The notes under the pieces were generated by a model, which saw only the letters and a program-made list of their open reading frames with translations, did not search any database and was not told the DNA's origin. From Nemertoderma westbladi (taxonomy: Eukaryota > Xenacoelomorpha > Nemertodermatida > Nemertodermatidae), in NCBI GenBank assembly GCA_032718475.1, contig JAUCBJ010004401.1:1-38602 (forward strand): a stretch of 38,602 nucleotides of DNA. The letters run 5' to 3'. How positions within the stretch are numbered: position 1 is the first letter of the stretch; every line of letters starts with the position of its first letter. Of this stretch, positions 31,201 through 35,289 are shown one piece after another. The position numbers were made by a program, and so were the translations under genes.

Positions 31201-33109
31201 ACTGCTGCTCTAAATAATCGGACCTTAAGTTTCCGATTAATTCTCGGTGACTTCCAAATCCTGGAAAGCCTATTCAAGGCTGCCCATGCCTTTCCCTTAC
31301 GTATTCGAAGGTACTCACCTGACTTCCGGATCCATGATCCCAGGTAACAGAAGTCGTCCATATGCTCAAGCATACCATACTTTGAGCTTATGCTCATCCG
31401 AGCAGAGACTTGCTGAGGACTTTCAAAGTTAACTGTCAAAATTTTGGTCTTTCTGGAGTTAATAAAAAGACCAACACTAGAAGCAGCATGTTCTAATGAG
31501 CTGAGGAGCCGTCGGGCTCCCTCTAGTGATTCTGAGAGTACTCCTAAGTCATCAGCAAAGTCTAGATCAGTTAGGTACTAGGCAGGATTTCCTTTTCCTG
31601 TTTCGAGGGAATACAGGAACTGTTTCTGCAGCTGCTAACTTAACTGCTTCTGTGAAGGCAGTATAGCCCTCACAGTGATCTGCCGCCTCAGAGGCAAGAA
31701 CCTCATACCTGTTGCTCAGCTGTAGTGTGAAGCTGGATCTCACACTTGGCTGTTGCAACAGAGAGGACCAGTCATGCCGCGGCAAGGCAGATTTCGTTGT
31801 TCTGCTAGCACGCAGACTAAGTCTTACCTTGGCCACAATAAGGCGGTGATCACTGGAGAAGGGTCAGGTCAGGTCAGGTATTCTAGGGCAGGTCATAACT
31901 CTCATCCAACATAAATTCGTGATGACCTCTCGCTTGTGAAAAAAAGGCTTCATGAAGCAGGTGGAGTGCTCGCTAATATGGCTAATAAATGGAGAATTGC
32001 ACATCATAATGAAATCAATATGTACCCTACATGGTTGAAGCCAACTTAGGTTACATCACCTGTCAAATAGAAAGTTGATTCCATTCGCTCCACTGACTGG
32101 TTGAGTGAGAATAATGATGAAGACTTGAACAACTGTAGCTTGAACTTTTCATACCACTTAATCACTCTGCATGCATTCTTCATATTACCAATTGAAGTAT
32201 TTTTAAGTTAGTATTGTATAGTATTGTATAGAATGGTTCTTATTGTAATTGATTAATTAATAATTAACAAAACAAGTTTAACATGATAAAAATAATTTTT
32301 TGTATTTTAACGATTTTCGTTTTCGGTGCACTATTTAACTAATAATAATAGACGATCGGTAAGAATTTTATTGATAAGCATTTGAATACCTTCATGTTGA
32401 ACAGTTCATTATTTTGGACTCTGATTCAATGCGACTTATCATATTTTACACCTTATACCAGAATATGCAAATAAATTGTTGTAGCGGGTCTGTATAAGGT
32501 AACACAACTAACCAATCCGGTAGCATGTCTGGGAGTCCAGCGTCTGTCCTTGAACTATCGCCCCCGGTACATAACCTATCGCACAATGCGGCCAAGCCTT
32601 ATCTGGAACTCGGGACATGTCCCATTCATCTCGTCCCGCCACACAACCTTCACCGCTTTCGCAAACCGCTTGGCACCCTCCTCCTCCGCTAACAGCTGTT
32701 GCAAAAGGTTTCTGGCACATAGCAACCTCGGATTTCTCAATGCAATAGTTGTCGTCTGTTTCGCATTCAACTGAAAGAGAATTTAAGCAATTTAAGAATT
32801 GCTTTTTAAATTGACTTTTTAAGAATTTTTCTAAATTCGATCTCATATGAACTTGTTTTCCTTACAATAACAATTCGAGACTTATTAGGTTTCCCCTGTG
32901 TTTATAGTGCCAGCCAGCTGGCGTCAAGTTTCTGTAATAAAAAAATAAAATAAAATATTTTATTTTATTTTATTATATAAGTAAATTTGAATAGATGATA
33001 TAATTACATAACATACCAACGCATCCACTTGCTGATGGTGTTTTGCCATGGCTGCATAGGAAACCATTCTCGCAAATACAGTTTGGAAGTTCACTGACGC
33101 AGGTACCAC
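1613..33109 (-). CDS. Modular lectin/Ig-domain gene (13 exons, partial at both ends)
   Basis: This entry spans the whole host gene; each exon is listed separately. Thirteen minus-strand exons with GT donors and AG acceptors join into about 1809 coding bases (603 codons) without a stop. Domain order is four cysteine-rich modules, one C-type lectin domain, two cysteine modules and two Ig-like domains. Every domain begins and ends at a phase-1 intron, the usual signature of exon-shuffled extracellular proteins; introns inside domains have other phases (0 or 2) that match across the gap. No signal-peptide exon, membrane segment or stop codon was found, so the gene continues beyond 1613 and probably begins beyond 33109. 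I do not recognise the protein as a named family. A secreted or cell-surface adhesion or pattern-recognition role is inferred from the domains only. Introns range from about 0.2 to 14 kb and are full of mobile DNA. Confidence 0.8.
1797..3169 (-). other. Intron inside Ig domain 2
   Basis: A phase-0 intron of about 1.4 kb. It is AT-rich, carries an 18-base poly-C run at 2914-2931, and has a weak direct duplication around 2350 and 2520 (GTGTCATAT followed by AAAACCCA). No mobile-element coding sequence was recognised. Confidence 0.6.
3170..3357 (-). CDS. Exon: Ig-like domain 2, first half
   Basis: A 188-base exon, phase 1 at the start and phase 0 at the end; acceptor TTGTAATTCCAACAG, donor ATAAG|GTGATG. 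It opens with an acidic, serine/asparagine-rich linker ([13 protein letters not shown]) and then has [11 protein letters not shown], typical of the A'-B strands and first cysteine of an Ig domain. It joins in frame to 1613-1796. Confidence 0.75.
3803..4080. repeat. Short ATCCGG hexamer repeats
   Basis: A perfect run of about four ATCCGG hexamers occurs at 3983-4006, with related blocks at about 3812 (GGATCTGGATCCGG) and 4055 (GATCCGAGATCCGAGATCCG). GC-rich hexamers stand out in this AT-rich intron between the Ig domain exons. No function can be assigned. Confidence 0.7.
4214..4265. repeat. (CTA)n microsatellite, 3' tail of the LINE
   Basis: About 17 CTA units, reading (TAG)n on the minus strand, abut the 3' end of the minus-strand LINE that follows. 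The other copies of this LINE group have a similar (TAG)n tail, so this is probably the element's own 3' tail and not a chance microsatellite. Confidence 0.8.
4266..6190 (-). pseudogene. LINE reverse transcriptase, 5'-truncated and frameshifted (copy 1)
   Basis: A minus-strand non-LTR retrotransposon fragment. Reading from 6190 down: a linker region, RT motifs ([42 protein letters not shown]), then [31 protein letters not shown] (the catalytic FADD variant of YADD), [11 protein letters not shown] and a C-terminal FAGHCFRR region. A frameshift at the A-rich run near 5445 separates fingers from palm, with others near 4910 and 4560. No endonuclease domain remains, so it is 5'-truncated. It ends in (TAG)n. 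The clade is not resolved. It lies in the intron between the two Ig domains. Confidence 0.9.
6311..6347. other. Perfect 13-bp hairpin
   Basis: CGTTAAGTAATGT at 6311 is matched by its inverted copy ACATTACTTAACG at 6335-6347 with an 11-base loop. It lies between the LINE 5' edge and the Ig1 exon; it may be the trace of a small foldback element. No function assigned. Confidence 0.6.
6716..6876 (-). CDS. Exon: Ig-like domain 1, second half
   Basis: A 161-base exon, phase 2 at the start and phase 1 at the end; acceptor TATATATATTAG, donor ACAC|GTAAGT. It encodes KYEWRVGN (the core tryptophan of strand C), then TITCSVIF (strand-F cysteine) and a hydrophobic end, FPILLYPT. With the previous exon it makes an Ig-like domain of about 98 residues. 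The usual D-x-G/A-x-Y-x-C motif before the last cysteine is not conserved, so this is a divergent Ig fold. Confidence 0.75.
7020..8175. mobile_element. Inverted-repeat element carrying a tandem satellite
   Basis: The flanks at about 7041-7140 and 8040-8150 are inverted copies of one another over roughly 100 bases; both contain (on opposite strands) AACAGAAATT ... TCAATATTGTGCAAA ... CAAACATATTGAATTAAT. The interior is a satellite: a 31-base unit (ACCATGCTGGCAACATATTG plus AATCAATATGT), perfect to near-perfect at about 7790-7960, and a longer unit of about 130 bases at 7390-7770 built from related pieces. The short open frames through it are by-products of the repeat. It fills most of the intron splitting Ig domain 1. 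Confidence 0.75.
8510..8642 (-). CDS. Exon: Ig-like domain 1, first half
   Basis: A 133-base exon, phase 1 at the start and phase 2 at the end; acceptor GTTTCCTTTCAG, donor GACAA|GTACGT. It encodes [10 protein letters not shown] followed by [12 protein letters not shown], the B-strand cysteine of an Ig-like fold. The second half, with the core tryptophan and second cysteine, lies at 6716-6876; the split codon across the intron is AAG (Lys). A 1.6-kb satellite-bearing intron separates them. Confidence 0.75.
8643..9180 (-). other. Intron sequence between module F and Ig domain 1
   Basis: AT-rich, with no coding region or recognised element. Confidence 0.5.
9185..9421 (-). mobile_element. tRNA-derived SINE (minus strand)
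   Basis: On the minus strand the sequence starts AGCGGGGTGGCTCAGTGGG, containing an A-box-like TGGCTCAGTGG, followed about 30 bases later by a B box, GGTTCGAACCCC (plus coordinates about 9372-9384). This is an RNA polymerase III internal promoter in a tRNA-like head; no folded mature tRNA with a matched acceptor stem is present, and a non-tRNA body follows toward lower coordinates. The body end is not sharply defined. It sits just downstream of module F in its intron. Confidence 0.65.
9492..9605 (-). CDS. Exon: cysteine module F
   Basis: A 114-base exon (38 codons), phase 1 at both ends; acceptor is a run of T ending CATATCAAAG, donor ATAC|GTAAGT. It encodes [21 protein letters not shown] and a final DACI. 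The C-x-C-x2-G-Y core resembles EGF-like or TIL-like modules, but only about five cysteines are present. Downstream in transcription it joins Ig domain 1. Confidence 0.77.
10258..11073. mobile_element. Tc1/mariner-like foldback MITE nested in the hAT-like element
   Basis: Terminal inverted repeats of about 250 bases: the left begins CCGGGTGTTCCATAATGATT at 10258 and the right ends with its inverted copy at 11073. Both sides are flanked by TA, the mariner target dinucleotide. The arms include facing poly-C (10279-10291) and poly-G (11040-11053) runs and end near 10508 and 10813. The spacer (about 300 bases) has no transposase but contains a histone-type stem-loop. Confidence 0.8.
10548..10563 (-). 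other. Histone-mRNA-like 3' stem-loop in the MITE spacer
   Basis: The minus strand reads CCAAAACAGCCCTTTTAAGGGCCAAC or close to it across this site: a five-base-pair stem GCCCT/AGGGC with a TTTA loop, with an A.C mismatch at the stem base. Replication-dependent histone mRNAs end in GGCYCT-TTTM-AGRGCC with upstream A-rich and downstream ACC-type flanks, which this resembles. No histone coding sequence is visible beside it; the adjacent minus-strand frame (about 33 codons ending in TAA upstream of the loop) is not histone-like. A chance resemblance is possible. Confidence 0.35.
11599..11685 (-). CDS. Exon: cysteine module E
   Basis: An 87-base exon (29 codons), phase 1 at both ends; acceptor GTACATTTTCAG, donor GCAG|GTAAGT (full consensus). 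It encodes [15 protein letters not shown] and a final IICA. It shares C-x2-G-Y-x-P followed by a distal cysteine with modules B and F. It directly follows the lectin domain; the junction codon is Ala. Confidence 0.75.
11686..12239 (-). other. Intron between lectin part 3 and module E
   Basis: AT-rich, with an (AT)n run near 11930. I see no element or coding region. Confidence 0.55.
12240..12372 (-). CDS. Exon: C-type lectin domain, part 3
   Basis: A 133-base exon, phase 0 at the start and phase 1 at the end; acceptor ATATTTTATAG, donor CCAG|GTAGTT. It encodes the C-terminal lectin region with cysteines at KDCGY, FDDCD and KAVC, completing the standard disulfide set (six cysteines over the three exons, about 125 residues). 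Where sugar-binding CTLDs have EPN or QPD, the best-aligned stretch here reads METNSNN, so the cis-proline appears missing; the WND motif position reads KFDD. Calcium-dependent sugar binding is therefore uncertain. Confidence 0.85.
12662..12884 (-). other. Unassigned open frame in a lectin-domain intron
   Basis: A minus-strand open frame of about 70 codons, more GC-rich than its surroundings, including [17 protein letters not shown]. It has a donor-like GCCG|GTGAGA near its end, but a weak acceptor, and its phase (1) does not fit between the flanking lectin exons (phase 0 to 0). It may be a retropseudogene or transposon remnant. I do not recognise it. The rest of 12373-13813 shows nothing I can name; a second GC-richer patch is at about 13215-13440. 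Confidence 0.2.
13814..13890 (-). CDS. Exon: C-type lectin domain, part 2
   Basis: A 77-base exon, phase 1 at the start and phase 0 at the end; acceptor TTGTCATTTCAG, donor AAAG|GTAAAG. It encodes the CTLD core NLWIGLND followed by [10 protein letters not shown], which is the conserved WIGL motif and the W-x-S/DG turn. The exon makes sense only when joined to the exons at 28 kb and 12.3 kb, which supply the remaining cysteines. The 14-kb intron before it holds the nested transposons. Confidence 0.88.
13891..14389 (-). other. Intron sequence next to the large foldback element
   Basis: AT-rich, no supported gene or element. Confidence 0.5.
15857..16207. mobile_element. Small foldback MITE
   Basis: About 100-base inverted repeats: ATTATTTCTCATTTTTTCC near 15858 and its inverted copy ending near 16204, with GTTTGAAATTTTCAGTGAAT facing its inverse near 16130. 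The spacer is about 145 bases. The open frame on the minus strand through the right arm is not a gene. It abuts the plus-strand LINE fragment. Confidence 0.7.
16208..16620 (+). pseudogene. LINE reverse transcriptase fragment, left part
   Basis: A plus-strand fragment of the post-palm region of the same LINE group as the copies at 4.3-6.2 and 30.7-31.9 kb: [53 protein letters not shown]-like FFRATV, a stop codon at 16505, then [13 protein letters not shown] and [11 protein letters not shown]. The frame stops abruptly at 16620 because a transposon is inserted; the next codons resume at 19248. Confidence 0.88.
17348..17716 (+). CDS. Unrecognised cysteine/serine/arginine-rich frame inside the transposon
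   Basis: A 122-codon frame with an N-terminal CPNCHHHQ motif (possible metal-binding knuckle), a serine/threonine stretch, [18 protein letters not shown], then a basic stretch ([13 protein letters not shown]). A sequence of this layout might be the first exon of a transposon-encoded protein; I cannot name it with confidence. GC content is raised relative to the element's arms. Confidence 0.35.
   Translation: MSEPPPCPNCHHHQSASGNDTASTSSATTTSGGNSVSLFNPGRLHDEIANVFAPYNIPTRERTGRRVPAARRLTSTTARRAATPPGRPLATEFSKPVIVLAVVSKYPNVRSDFVSNFQTLSY
18226..18507 (-). CDS. Unrecognised small frame inside the transposon
   Basis: A 93-codon frame oriented opposite to the previous one. The first 70 residues look like a helical protein ([37 protein letters not shown]); the last part is low-complexity [15 protein letters not shown]. 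It begins just inside the right arm. It may be a second transposon gene or an exon. Low confidence. Confidence 0.25.
   Translation of the reverse strand: MPEASLNMAYQVEIMHQEILSVISKCEQLHLHDDIQSSPSLICDVDVLNDLYQRISHAATNLDLVNSINSLLSFSLLSLSVCLLVCLSVSQKL
18690..19090. repeat. 59-bp tandem repeats with paired CGACGGTCG sites
   Basis: The start CTGGTTCCAGTATTTAATTA recurs at 18708, 18767, 18826, 18885, 18944, 19003 and 19062, exactly 59 bases apart. Each unit holds two ACGACGGTCGAT motifs. The left arm has only one to two equivalents, so the array expanded on one side only. Likely transposase-binding subterminal repeats (inference). Confidence 0.9.
19242..19403 (+). pseudogene. LINE fragment, right part and 3' tail
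   Basis: Continuation of the LINE interrupted at 16620: after the target duplication the frame reads QHMTNA, stop, [17 protein letters not shown]. The 3' region contains GTCCGAGTTCGCCCGACC and ends with (TAG)n at about 19381-19403, the same tail as in the other copies. Right after it the foldback right arm begins. Confidence 0.8.
20691..21290. other. AT-rich intron stretch without recognised features
   Basis: Between the large foldback element and a LINE 3' end. I see no coding region. Confidence 0.5.
21291..24170 (-). pseudogene. LINE with endonuclease and reverse transcriptase, decayed (copy 3)
   Basis: From about 24170 down: a possible C2H2-type finger ([17 protein letters not shown]), then an APE-type endonuclease ([35 protein letters not shown]; the final SDH is not intact), a basic linker, RT motifs ([22 protein letters not shown]), then [34 protein letters not shown] and LMYADDLV (YADD intact), a LGVVFSTK thumb region and a C-terminal CVCWLC...H...C knuckle. 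Frameshifts occur near 23770, at the poly-C run 22577-22597 and near 21972; a stop codon lies near 23690. A different clade from copies 1 and 2. No 3' tail is clear. Confidence 0.88.
24171..24922. other. Spacer with poly-G runs
   Basis: Between two LINEs. It includes a moderately GC-rich block at about 24410-24545, perhaps the 5' untranslated region of the preceding LINE, and poly-G runs near 24600-24612 and 24767-24789. No frame is supported. Confidence 0.45.
24923..27475 (-). mobile_element. CR1/L2/jockey-like LINE, 5'-truncated, with 3' UTR and (ATCT)n tail
   Basis: The element holds the long RT frame listed separately and a 3' region of about 330 bases with AAGGACCCCCTTGGAAATAAG followed by an (ATCT)n-type tail at about 24923-24940. 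The frame remains open upstream to about 27475, where GDHKTVTVR looks like the end of the endonuclease domain; the rest of the endonuclease is missing. Confidence 0.85.
25251..27443 (-). CDS. Reverse transcriptase of the LINE, uninterrupted
   Basis: An intact 730-codon frame. In order: a lysine/tyrosine-rich linker (residues 1-220), RT fingers ([10 protein letters not shown] about 283, [10 protein letters not shown] about 321), [14 protein letters not shown] at about 354, [13 protein letters not shown] at about 410, the catalytic [10 protein letters not shown] at about 441, KVKYLGA-type thumb (VKYLGATLD about 520), and a C-terminal region ending in [14 protein letters not shown]. The uninterrupted frame contrasts with the other LINEs here, so this is the youngest insertion of the set. 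It cannot be autonomous as it stands because the endonuclease is missing. The start Met is nominal; the frame is open further upstream. Confidence 0.9.
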   Translation of the reverse strand: MKNYSKECFLSLLVNSDWEPCFKAADINLAYTVFKDIFLKALNTVAPIKEISLKQRTEPWMTSGILSNIRERDNYLYKFRKYRVLADYNNYCKYRNLVQREIKKAKSEYLYNKISENKDNPKSLWSTLKSLGYKNLKSKSNIVLQDNGELIHDHTLVSNLFNNYFTNVASNLVKKLPLSSNKYSIGSETLNNFYLEKLQNSEKLFLKPVSEDFVFKNLLSLSASKSTGLDLIPACFLKDGAVVLKVPITFIINYSIVDNVVPDELKLAKVVPLYKKNSKVEPCNYRPVSILSIVSKILERSVFLQLEAHLSRLNLIYELQSGFRKSYSTDTCLINLTDTIRCNNAKGLYTGMVMLDLQKAFDTVDHEILLGKLGLMGVGSIDWFKSYLSDRGQTVVISKSQSTVQEITCGVPQGSILGPLLFVCYVNDMISSIDPDFKLILYADDSALIFSHKDPIHISQKLSAVLESCNEWLVDNKLSIHYGKTESILFGSKRKLKKVTKFEVTSNGHKIENKKEVKYLGATLDNCLSGESTVKNIFSKVNSRLRFLYRNKNSLNTDSRKLLCSSLIQCHMDYACSSWYEGLTKQLKCKLQVAQNKVVRFIKDYKPRHHLTPDDFSESGLLNLDSRVKQLRLNHVHKVYNGKCPNYLKQKFNRVRDTHSYSTRASASNFYLPNCKSFESDTFFFNGIKNWNALPNEIKNLNNQHSFKSAVKSHLRVQCKNRYNSPTVSY
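27476..27985 (-). other. Intron sequence between LINE and first lectin exon
   Basis: AT-rich; nothing recognised. Confidence 0.5.
27986..28150 (-). CDS. Exon: C-type lectin domain, part 1
   Basis: A 165-base exon (55 codons), phase 1 at both ends; acceptor ATTATTTATTAAG, donor GACG|GTGAGT. It encodes the first half of a long-form C-type lectin domain: the extra N-terminal cysteine pair ([14 protein letters not shown]), the helix-1 motif RWGEARC and the second-strand/helix motif [13 protein letters not shown]. Those elements follow the usual CTLD order Cys-x..Cys(F/Y), W-x-EA-x..C, L-A-x-(I/V)-x-S. The next part of the same domain lies about 14 kb downstream; the junction codon is GAT (Asp). 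Confidence 0.85.
28238..28290 (-). mobile_element. Tiny LINE 3'-end remnant with (TAG)n tail
   Basis: The minus strand reads ATCTCATTTCCACTGTCCGA then GTTCGCTCGACC and (TAG)n, near-identical to the 3' end at 19355-19403. It is an extremely 5'-truncated copy of the same LINE, about 50 bases long, lying just upstream of the first lectin exon. Confidence 0.75.
28346..28786 (+). pseudogene. GC-rich retroelement-like ORF fragment
   Basis: A 146-codon plus-strand frame, strongly GC-rich in an AT-rich intron. Residues include [51 protein letters not shown] and [18 protein letters not shown], ending [13 protein letters not shown]. From memory, this arrangement resembles the C-terminal tail of reverse-transcriptase polyproteins found in mobile elements of marine eukaryotes; I cannot confirm it here. 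The 5' part is missing. An AATAAA lies about 80 bases after the stop. It lies in the intron between lectin part 1 and module D, opposite in strand to the host gene. Confidence 0.5.
29257..29370 (-). CDS. Exon: cysteine module D
   Basis: A 114-base exon (38 codons), phase 1 at both ends; acceptor CTTATATAG, donor ATTG|GTAAGT (full consensus). Cysteines occur at [14 protein letters not shown] and GQC; the first half ([10 protein letters not shown]) is acidic and probably helical. It directly precedes the C-type lectin domain, and the junction codon with the next exon is GAT (Asp). The module type is not recognised. Confidence 0.72.
29371..29911 (-). other. Intron between modules C and D
   Basis: AT-rich; no coding region or named element. 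Confidence 0.5.
29912..30013 (-). CDS. Exon: cysteine module C
   Basis: A 102-base exon (34 codons), phase 1 at both ends; acceptor ATATGCAG, donor ACAG|GTAATG. It encodes four cysteines in the order CAQESDTSC ... NSC ... QMC. It lacks the GY signature of modules E and F but has the same size, phase and terminal-cysteine arrangement, so I group it with the other short modules. Function is unknown. Confidence 0.68.
30014..30738 (-). other. Intron sequence upstream of module C
   Basis: Moderate GC from about 30220 to 30450 with a 66-codon minus-strand frame of no recognised family. I cannot support a gene. Confidence 0.3.
30739..31862 (-). pseudogene. LINE copy 2, internally deleted
   Basis: Same family as copy 1 and very similar in sequence. 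From 31862 down: end of the endonuclease ([13 protein letters not shown]), linker ([12 protein letters not shown] ... [15 protein letters not shown]), then a direct jump at about 31585 into LDFADDLG-type sequence near the RT palm, followed by [27 protein letters not shown]-like [14 protein letters not shown], and [10 protein letters not shown]. The RT fingers and most of the palm are gone. It ends in a short (TAG)n at 30739-30751. An intact 206-codon frame covers 30819-31439. It lies in the intron between modules B and C. Confidence 0.88.
31863..32512 (-). other. Intron sequence with GGTCA repeats
   Basis: A short (GGTCA)n run at 31860-31878 borders the LINE 5' edge. The remainder is AT-rich; a degraded coding-like trace on the plus strand at about 31940-32050 ([13 protein letters not shown]-like) is too short to name. 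Confidence 0.35.
32513..32770 (-). CDS. Exon: long cysteine-rich module B
   Basis: A 258-base exon (86 codons), phase 1 at both ends, with acceptor TTCTCTTTCAG and donor ATTG|GTTAG. It holds about ten cysteines, starting ECETDDNYC and ending HCAIGYVPG ... SQTCYRIG. Between them is a glycine stretch (SGGGGC). The last third repeats the C-x2-G-Y-x-P pattern also seen in modules E and F, so this exon may be two fused modules. GC content is clearly higher than that of the flanking introns, as expected for coding sequence. I do not recognise a named family. Confidence 0.75.
33017..33109 (-). CDS. Exon: cysteine module A (EGF-like)
   Basis: A 93-base exon, phase 1 at both ends. The acceptor is a T-rich tract ending TTTAG; the donor is TTG|GTATG. 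It encodes about 31 residues with six cysteines, roughly in the pattern C-x7-C-x-C-x5-C-x10-C, including ENGFLC and SASGC. The spacing suggests an EGF-like fold but does not fit the canonical pattern exactly. It is the most upstream exon I can support; joined to the next exon it adds a valine codon across the junction. No exon with a signal peptide was identified further upstream in the window. Confidence 0.72.
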
Positions 33110-33316
33110 CTAAATATAAATAGCTTTATGTATAATTAATTTTTAATTTTATCTAAATTTTCCCAAAATTCCAAAAACGTTATCAACATTACTTAACAAC
33201 CTCACTGATATTGACCAATGAAACTACTCTAGTAGTATTTCTCGGGGTCAGTTTTAATCTTACCAAATGGATTTGTGATATAATTTTCTTGTGGGTACAG
33301 CTTTACAAATTCAGAT

Positions 33317-33385
33317 GGGGTCGTACCACTGGTGACCTCCGGGTTGGAAGTCTGACGTTCTAACCTTTCAGCTACCGGCTCAGGT
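33317..33385 (-). mobile_element. SINE-like tRNA head (minus strand)
   Basis: The minus strand reads AGCCGGTAGCTGAAAGGTTA (A-box-like TAGCTGAAAGG), an anticodon-arm-like GACTTCCAACC, and GTGGTACGACCCC, a B box with one change from GGTTCGA. The 3' acceptor side is missing, so it is not a functional tRNA gene; a tRNA-derived SINE is the best reading. Confidence 0.55.
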
Positions 33386-33398
33386 AAAAGATAGACCT

Positions 33399-33453
33399 GG
33401 AAATACTATCTGATACCTTGTATGTCCGCAATTTACCTCCTCATGGCTTCCCA
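33399..33453. repeat. Solo partial copy of the 68-bp repeat
   Basis: ATCTGATACCTTGTATGTCC followed by GCAATTTACC and CTCATGGCTTCCC matches about 50 bases of the unit tandemly repeated at 71-491. It borders the SINE-like head. The copies are about 33 kb apart and in the same orientation. Confidence 0.75.
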
Positions 33454-33799
33454 TCTGCCATACCATCATATGCTGCCACTGTACACTGCCTACAACAGTA
33501 CTTGGCCGTCTTTAAACACTCGCTACTAATGAATGGGTAGTGTTACGATATATGGCTTTTTATACAACTTTTAACACTTTGAAACTATTATATTGTTAAT
33601 GAACTCTTTAAAAAAAATTTCAAAAAAACTTGCAACCAAAAAAACTTTTTTAAAAAAATTTAAATTTTTTTTTTAAAAATACAAATTTTTTTCAAAAAAT
33701 TTTTTTCTTACAAAATTTAAAATTATTCGTATTTTGAATTCATTATTGGCAGTGTTGTATATGTTTGTCCACCTTGTCCACCCATATTGTAGATGGTGT

Positions 33800-34125
33800 C
33801 AACAAACAGACAAAATTTCAAAACAAATGGACAGAAATTAACAAAATGACAAGTAATTTACATTCTAGAACATTATCGCCCCCTAGCGGTAGAAAAATGA
33901 ATATTACAGTCTAGGATTCCTTCTCCAGTATCATTTTATATTGTAGGTGTCTAGAAAATTTCAAAACAAACGGACAGGAATTAAAAAAATGACAAGCAAT
34001 TTACATTCTAGAACATTATCGCCCCCTTGCGGTAGACTATTGAATATTACAGTCTGGGATTCATTCTTCAGTGTCACTTAATATCACGAACAGAAATTAA
34101 CAAAATGACAGCCATATTGCATTTA
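33800..34125. repeat. 143-bp direct repeat (two copies plus a partial)
   Basis: CATTCTAGAACATTATCGCC recurs at 33861 and 34004; upstream parts (AAATTTCAAAACAAA, AAATGACAAG) recur likewise and a third partial copy starts near 34086. Each full copy carries a CTCF-like motif. From 33540 to 33740 lies a low-complexity A/T tract. Confidence 0.8.
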
Positions 34126-34739
34126 AAAAATAACTGTAGGCCTACCTACGTATTAGTACAATTTATTACACGTTGTGGGGTCTTCGAGCAGCACGTGTTA
34201 AAATGTTCAATGAATGAACAGCGACTAATTAACAAATTTATGAGGGATTCATTGAGCAGCTACAGACAGACCAATATTGTGACATATATTTTAGTTTAAT
34301 GTTTGATTCAATTAAAGGCACAAATTAAAAAGGCTACAAATATATAGGGTTGAATAATTAAATTAGTCACACATTAAAAGGTAGGCAAATATAAGTTGAA
34401 ATCTATATAAATTTTTAAATTCAGTAGTGTGCGTGTGTTGTGTATTGATTCCGTAGATTTCATGTTGAAATAGCGTTCATTAACTTAATTTCTATGTAAT
34501 TATTCAGGCATACTAATACCCACTTTAAATTAGTTCGTGTGTGTTAAGTGTGTAAGATTTGATTGTTTTGGCACGAACCCATTAGGGCACAGAAACTGAC
34601 GGATTCTTCGCGAATTTCGCAAACGTCGCGCATTTCGCAAACGTCGCAAACTTCGGTAATTTTTTCTACAATTTTGACTCCTTAAGCAAAAGTGTCCCGA
34701 ATGAGTTTTTTAACTTTTATTTCTTTGTGATTTTGATTG
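34126..34739. other. AT-rich stretch without a supported gene
   Basis: A 64-codon plus-strand frame at 34105-34299 is unrecognised and likely chance. A short block of TTCGCAAACGTCGC-type repeats sits near 34605-34655. Confidence 0.35.
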
Positions 34740-34985
34740 CTTTTTTATATTAGTGAATGTTCTAGAACCTTAGTAGATTTTTTATGGTATATAGCTAGTA
34801 TTTTTTACTAGCTAGTAATTTTTGGAAATTATTTTGGTCATTAATATATTCTTCAACAGTTTAACCTGAAATATCATGGACTTTCACATTTTTTATAATT
34901 TCTAAAAATACTAGCTAGCAAAAAACACTACCGGTAGCTATCATAAAGAACATATCTACTAATGTTCTAGAACTTTCACCAATAA
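34740..34985. mobile_element. Small foldback MITE
   Basis: Inverted arms share GTTCTAGAAC, TTAGTAGAT and TAGCTAGTA-type segments on both sides (left from about 34750, right to about 34980). The spacer is under 100 bases. No coding capacity. Weaker similarity may extend outward to 34705 and 35025. Confidence 0.65.
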
Positions 34986-35087
34986 CAAAAAAATTTAAAA
35001 ACTCTAAAAAATGATTGGTGAAAAATGGCTGGGGTGTCGACAGACGAAGTAGGGACCGTGTTGCTTAACCCCTTAGAGCCTATGACG

Positions 35088-35152
35088 TCCAGTGCATGTC
35101 ACCATGGACAACACTAAGACATGCAGTGGACGTCATGCTGCAATACATGTTT
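35088..35152. other. Imperfect hairpin with 18-bp arms
   Basis: TGACGTCCAGTGCATGTC faces GACATGCAGTGGACGTCA; the arms match at 17 of 18 positions after inversion. The outer bases GAGCC and GGCTC, further out, could extend it. Each arm contains a TGACGTC core as in CRE/ATF sites. No transcript evidence. Confidence 0.6.
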
Positions 35153-35289
35153 TATTGGAAGGCTCTTGGTCTAGGTATACTGGTGGATAGTATTAAAGAC
35201 ATTTAGTGCTCTTCATGGCAAAAAATCCATTCTGTACTGTAGATAGGATAGGCTTTATTGTAGACTGTATTATCAATGTTAGATATATG

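Noticed and set aside
33317-33385. tRNA-Gly gene
   Set aside because: Anticodon-loop-like sequence is present but the B box is mutated and the 3' half of the acceptor stem is missing.
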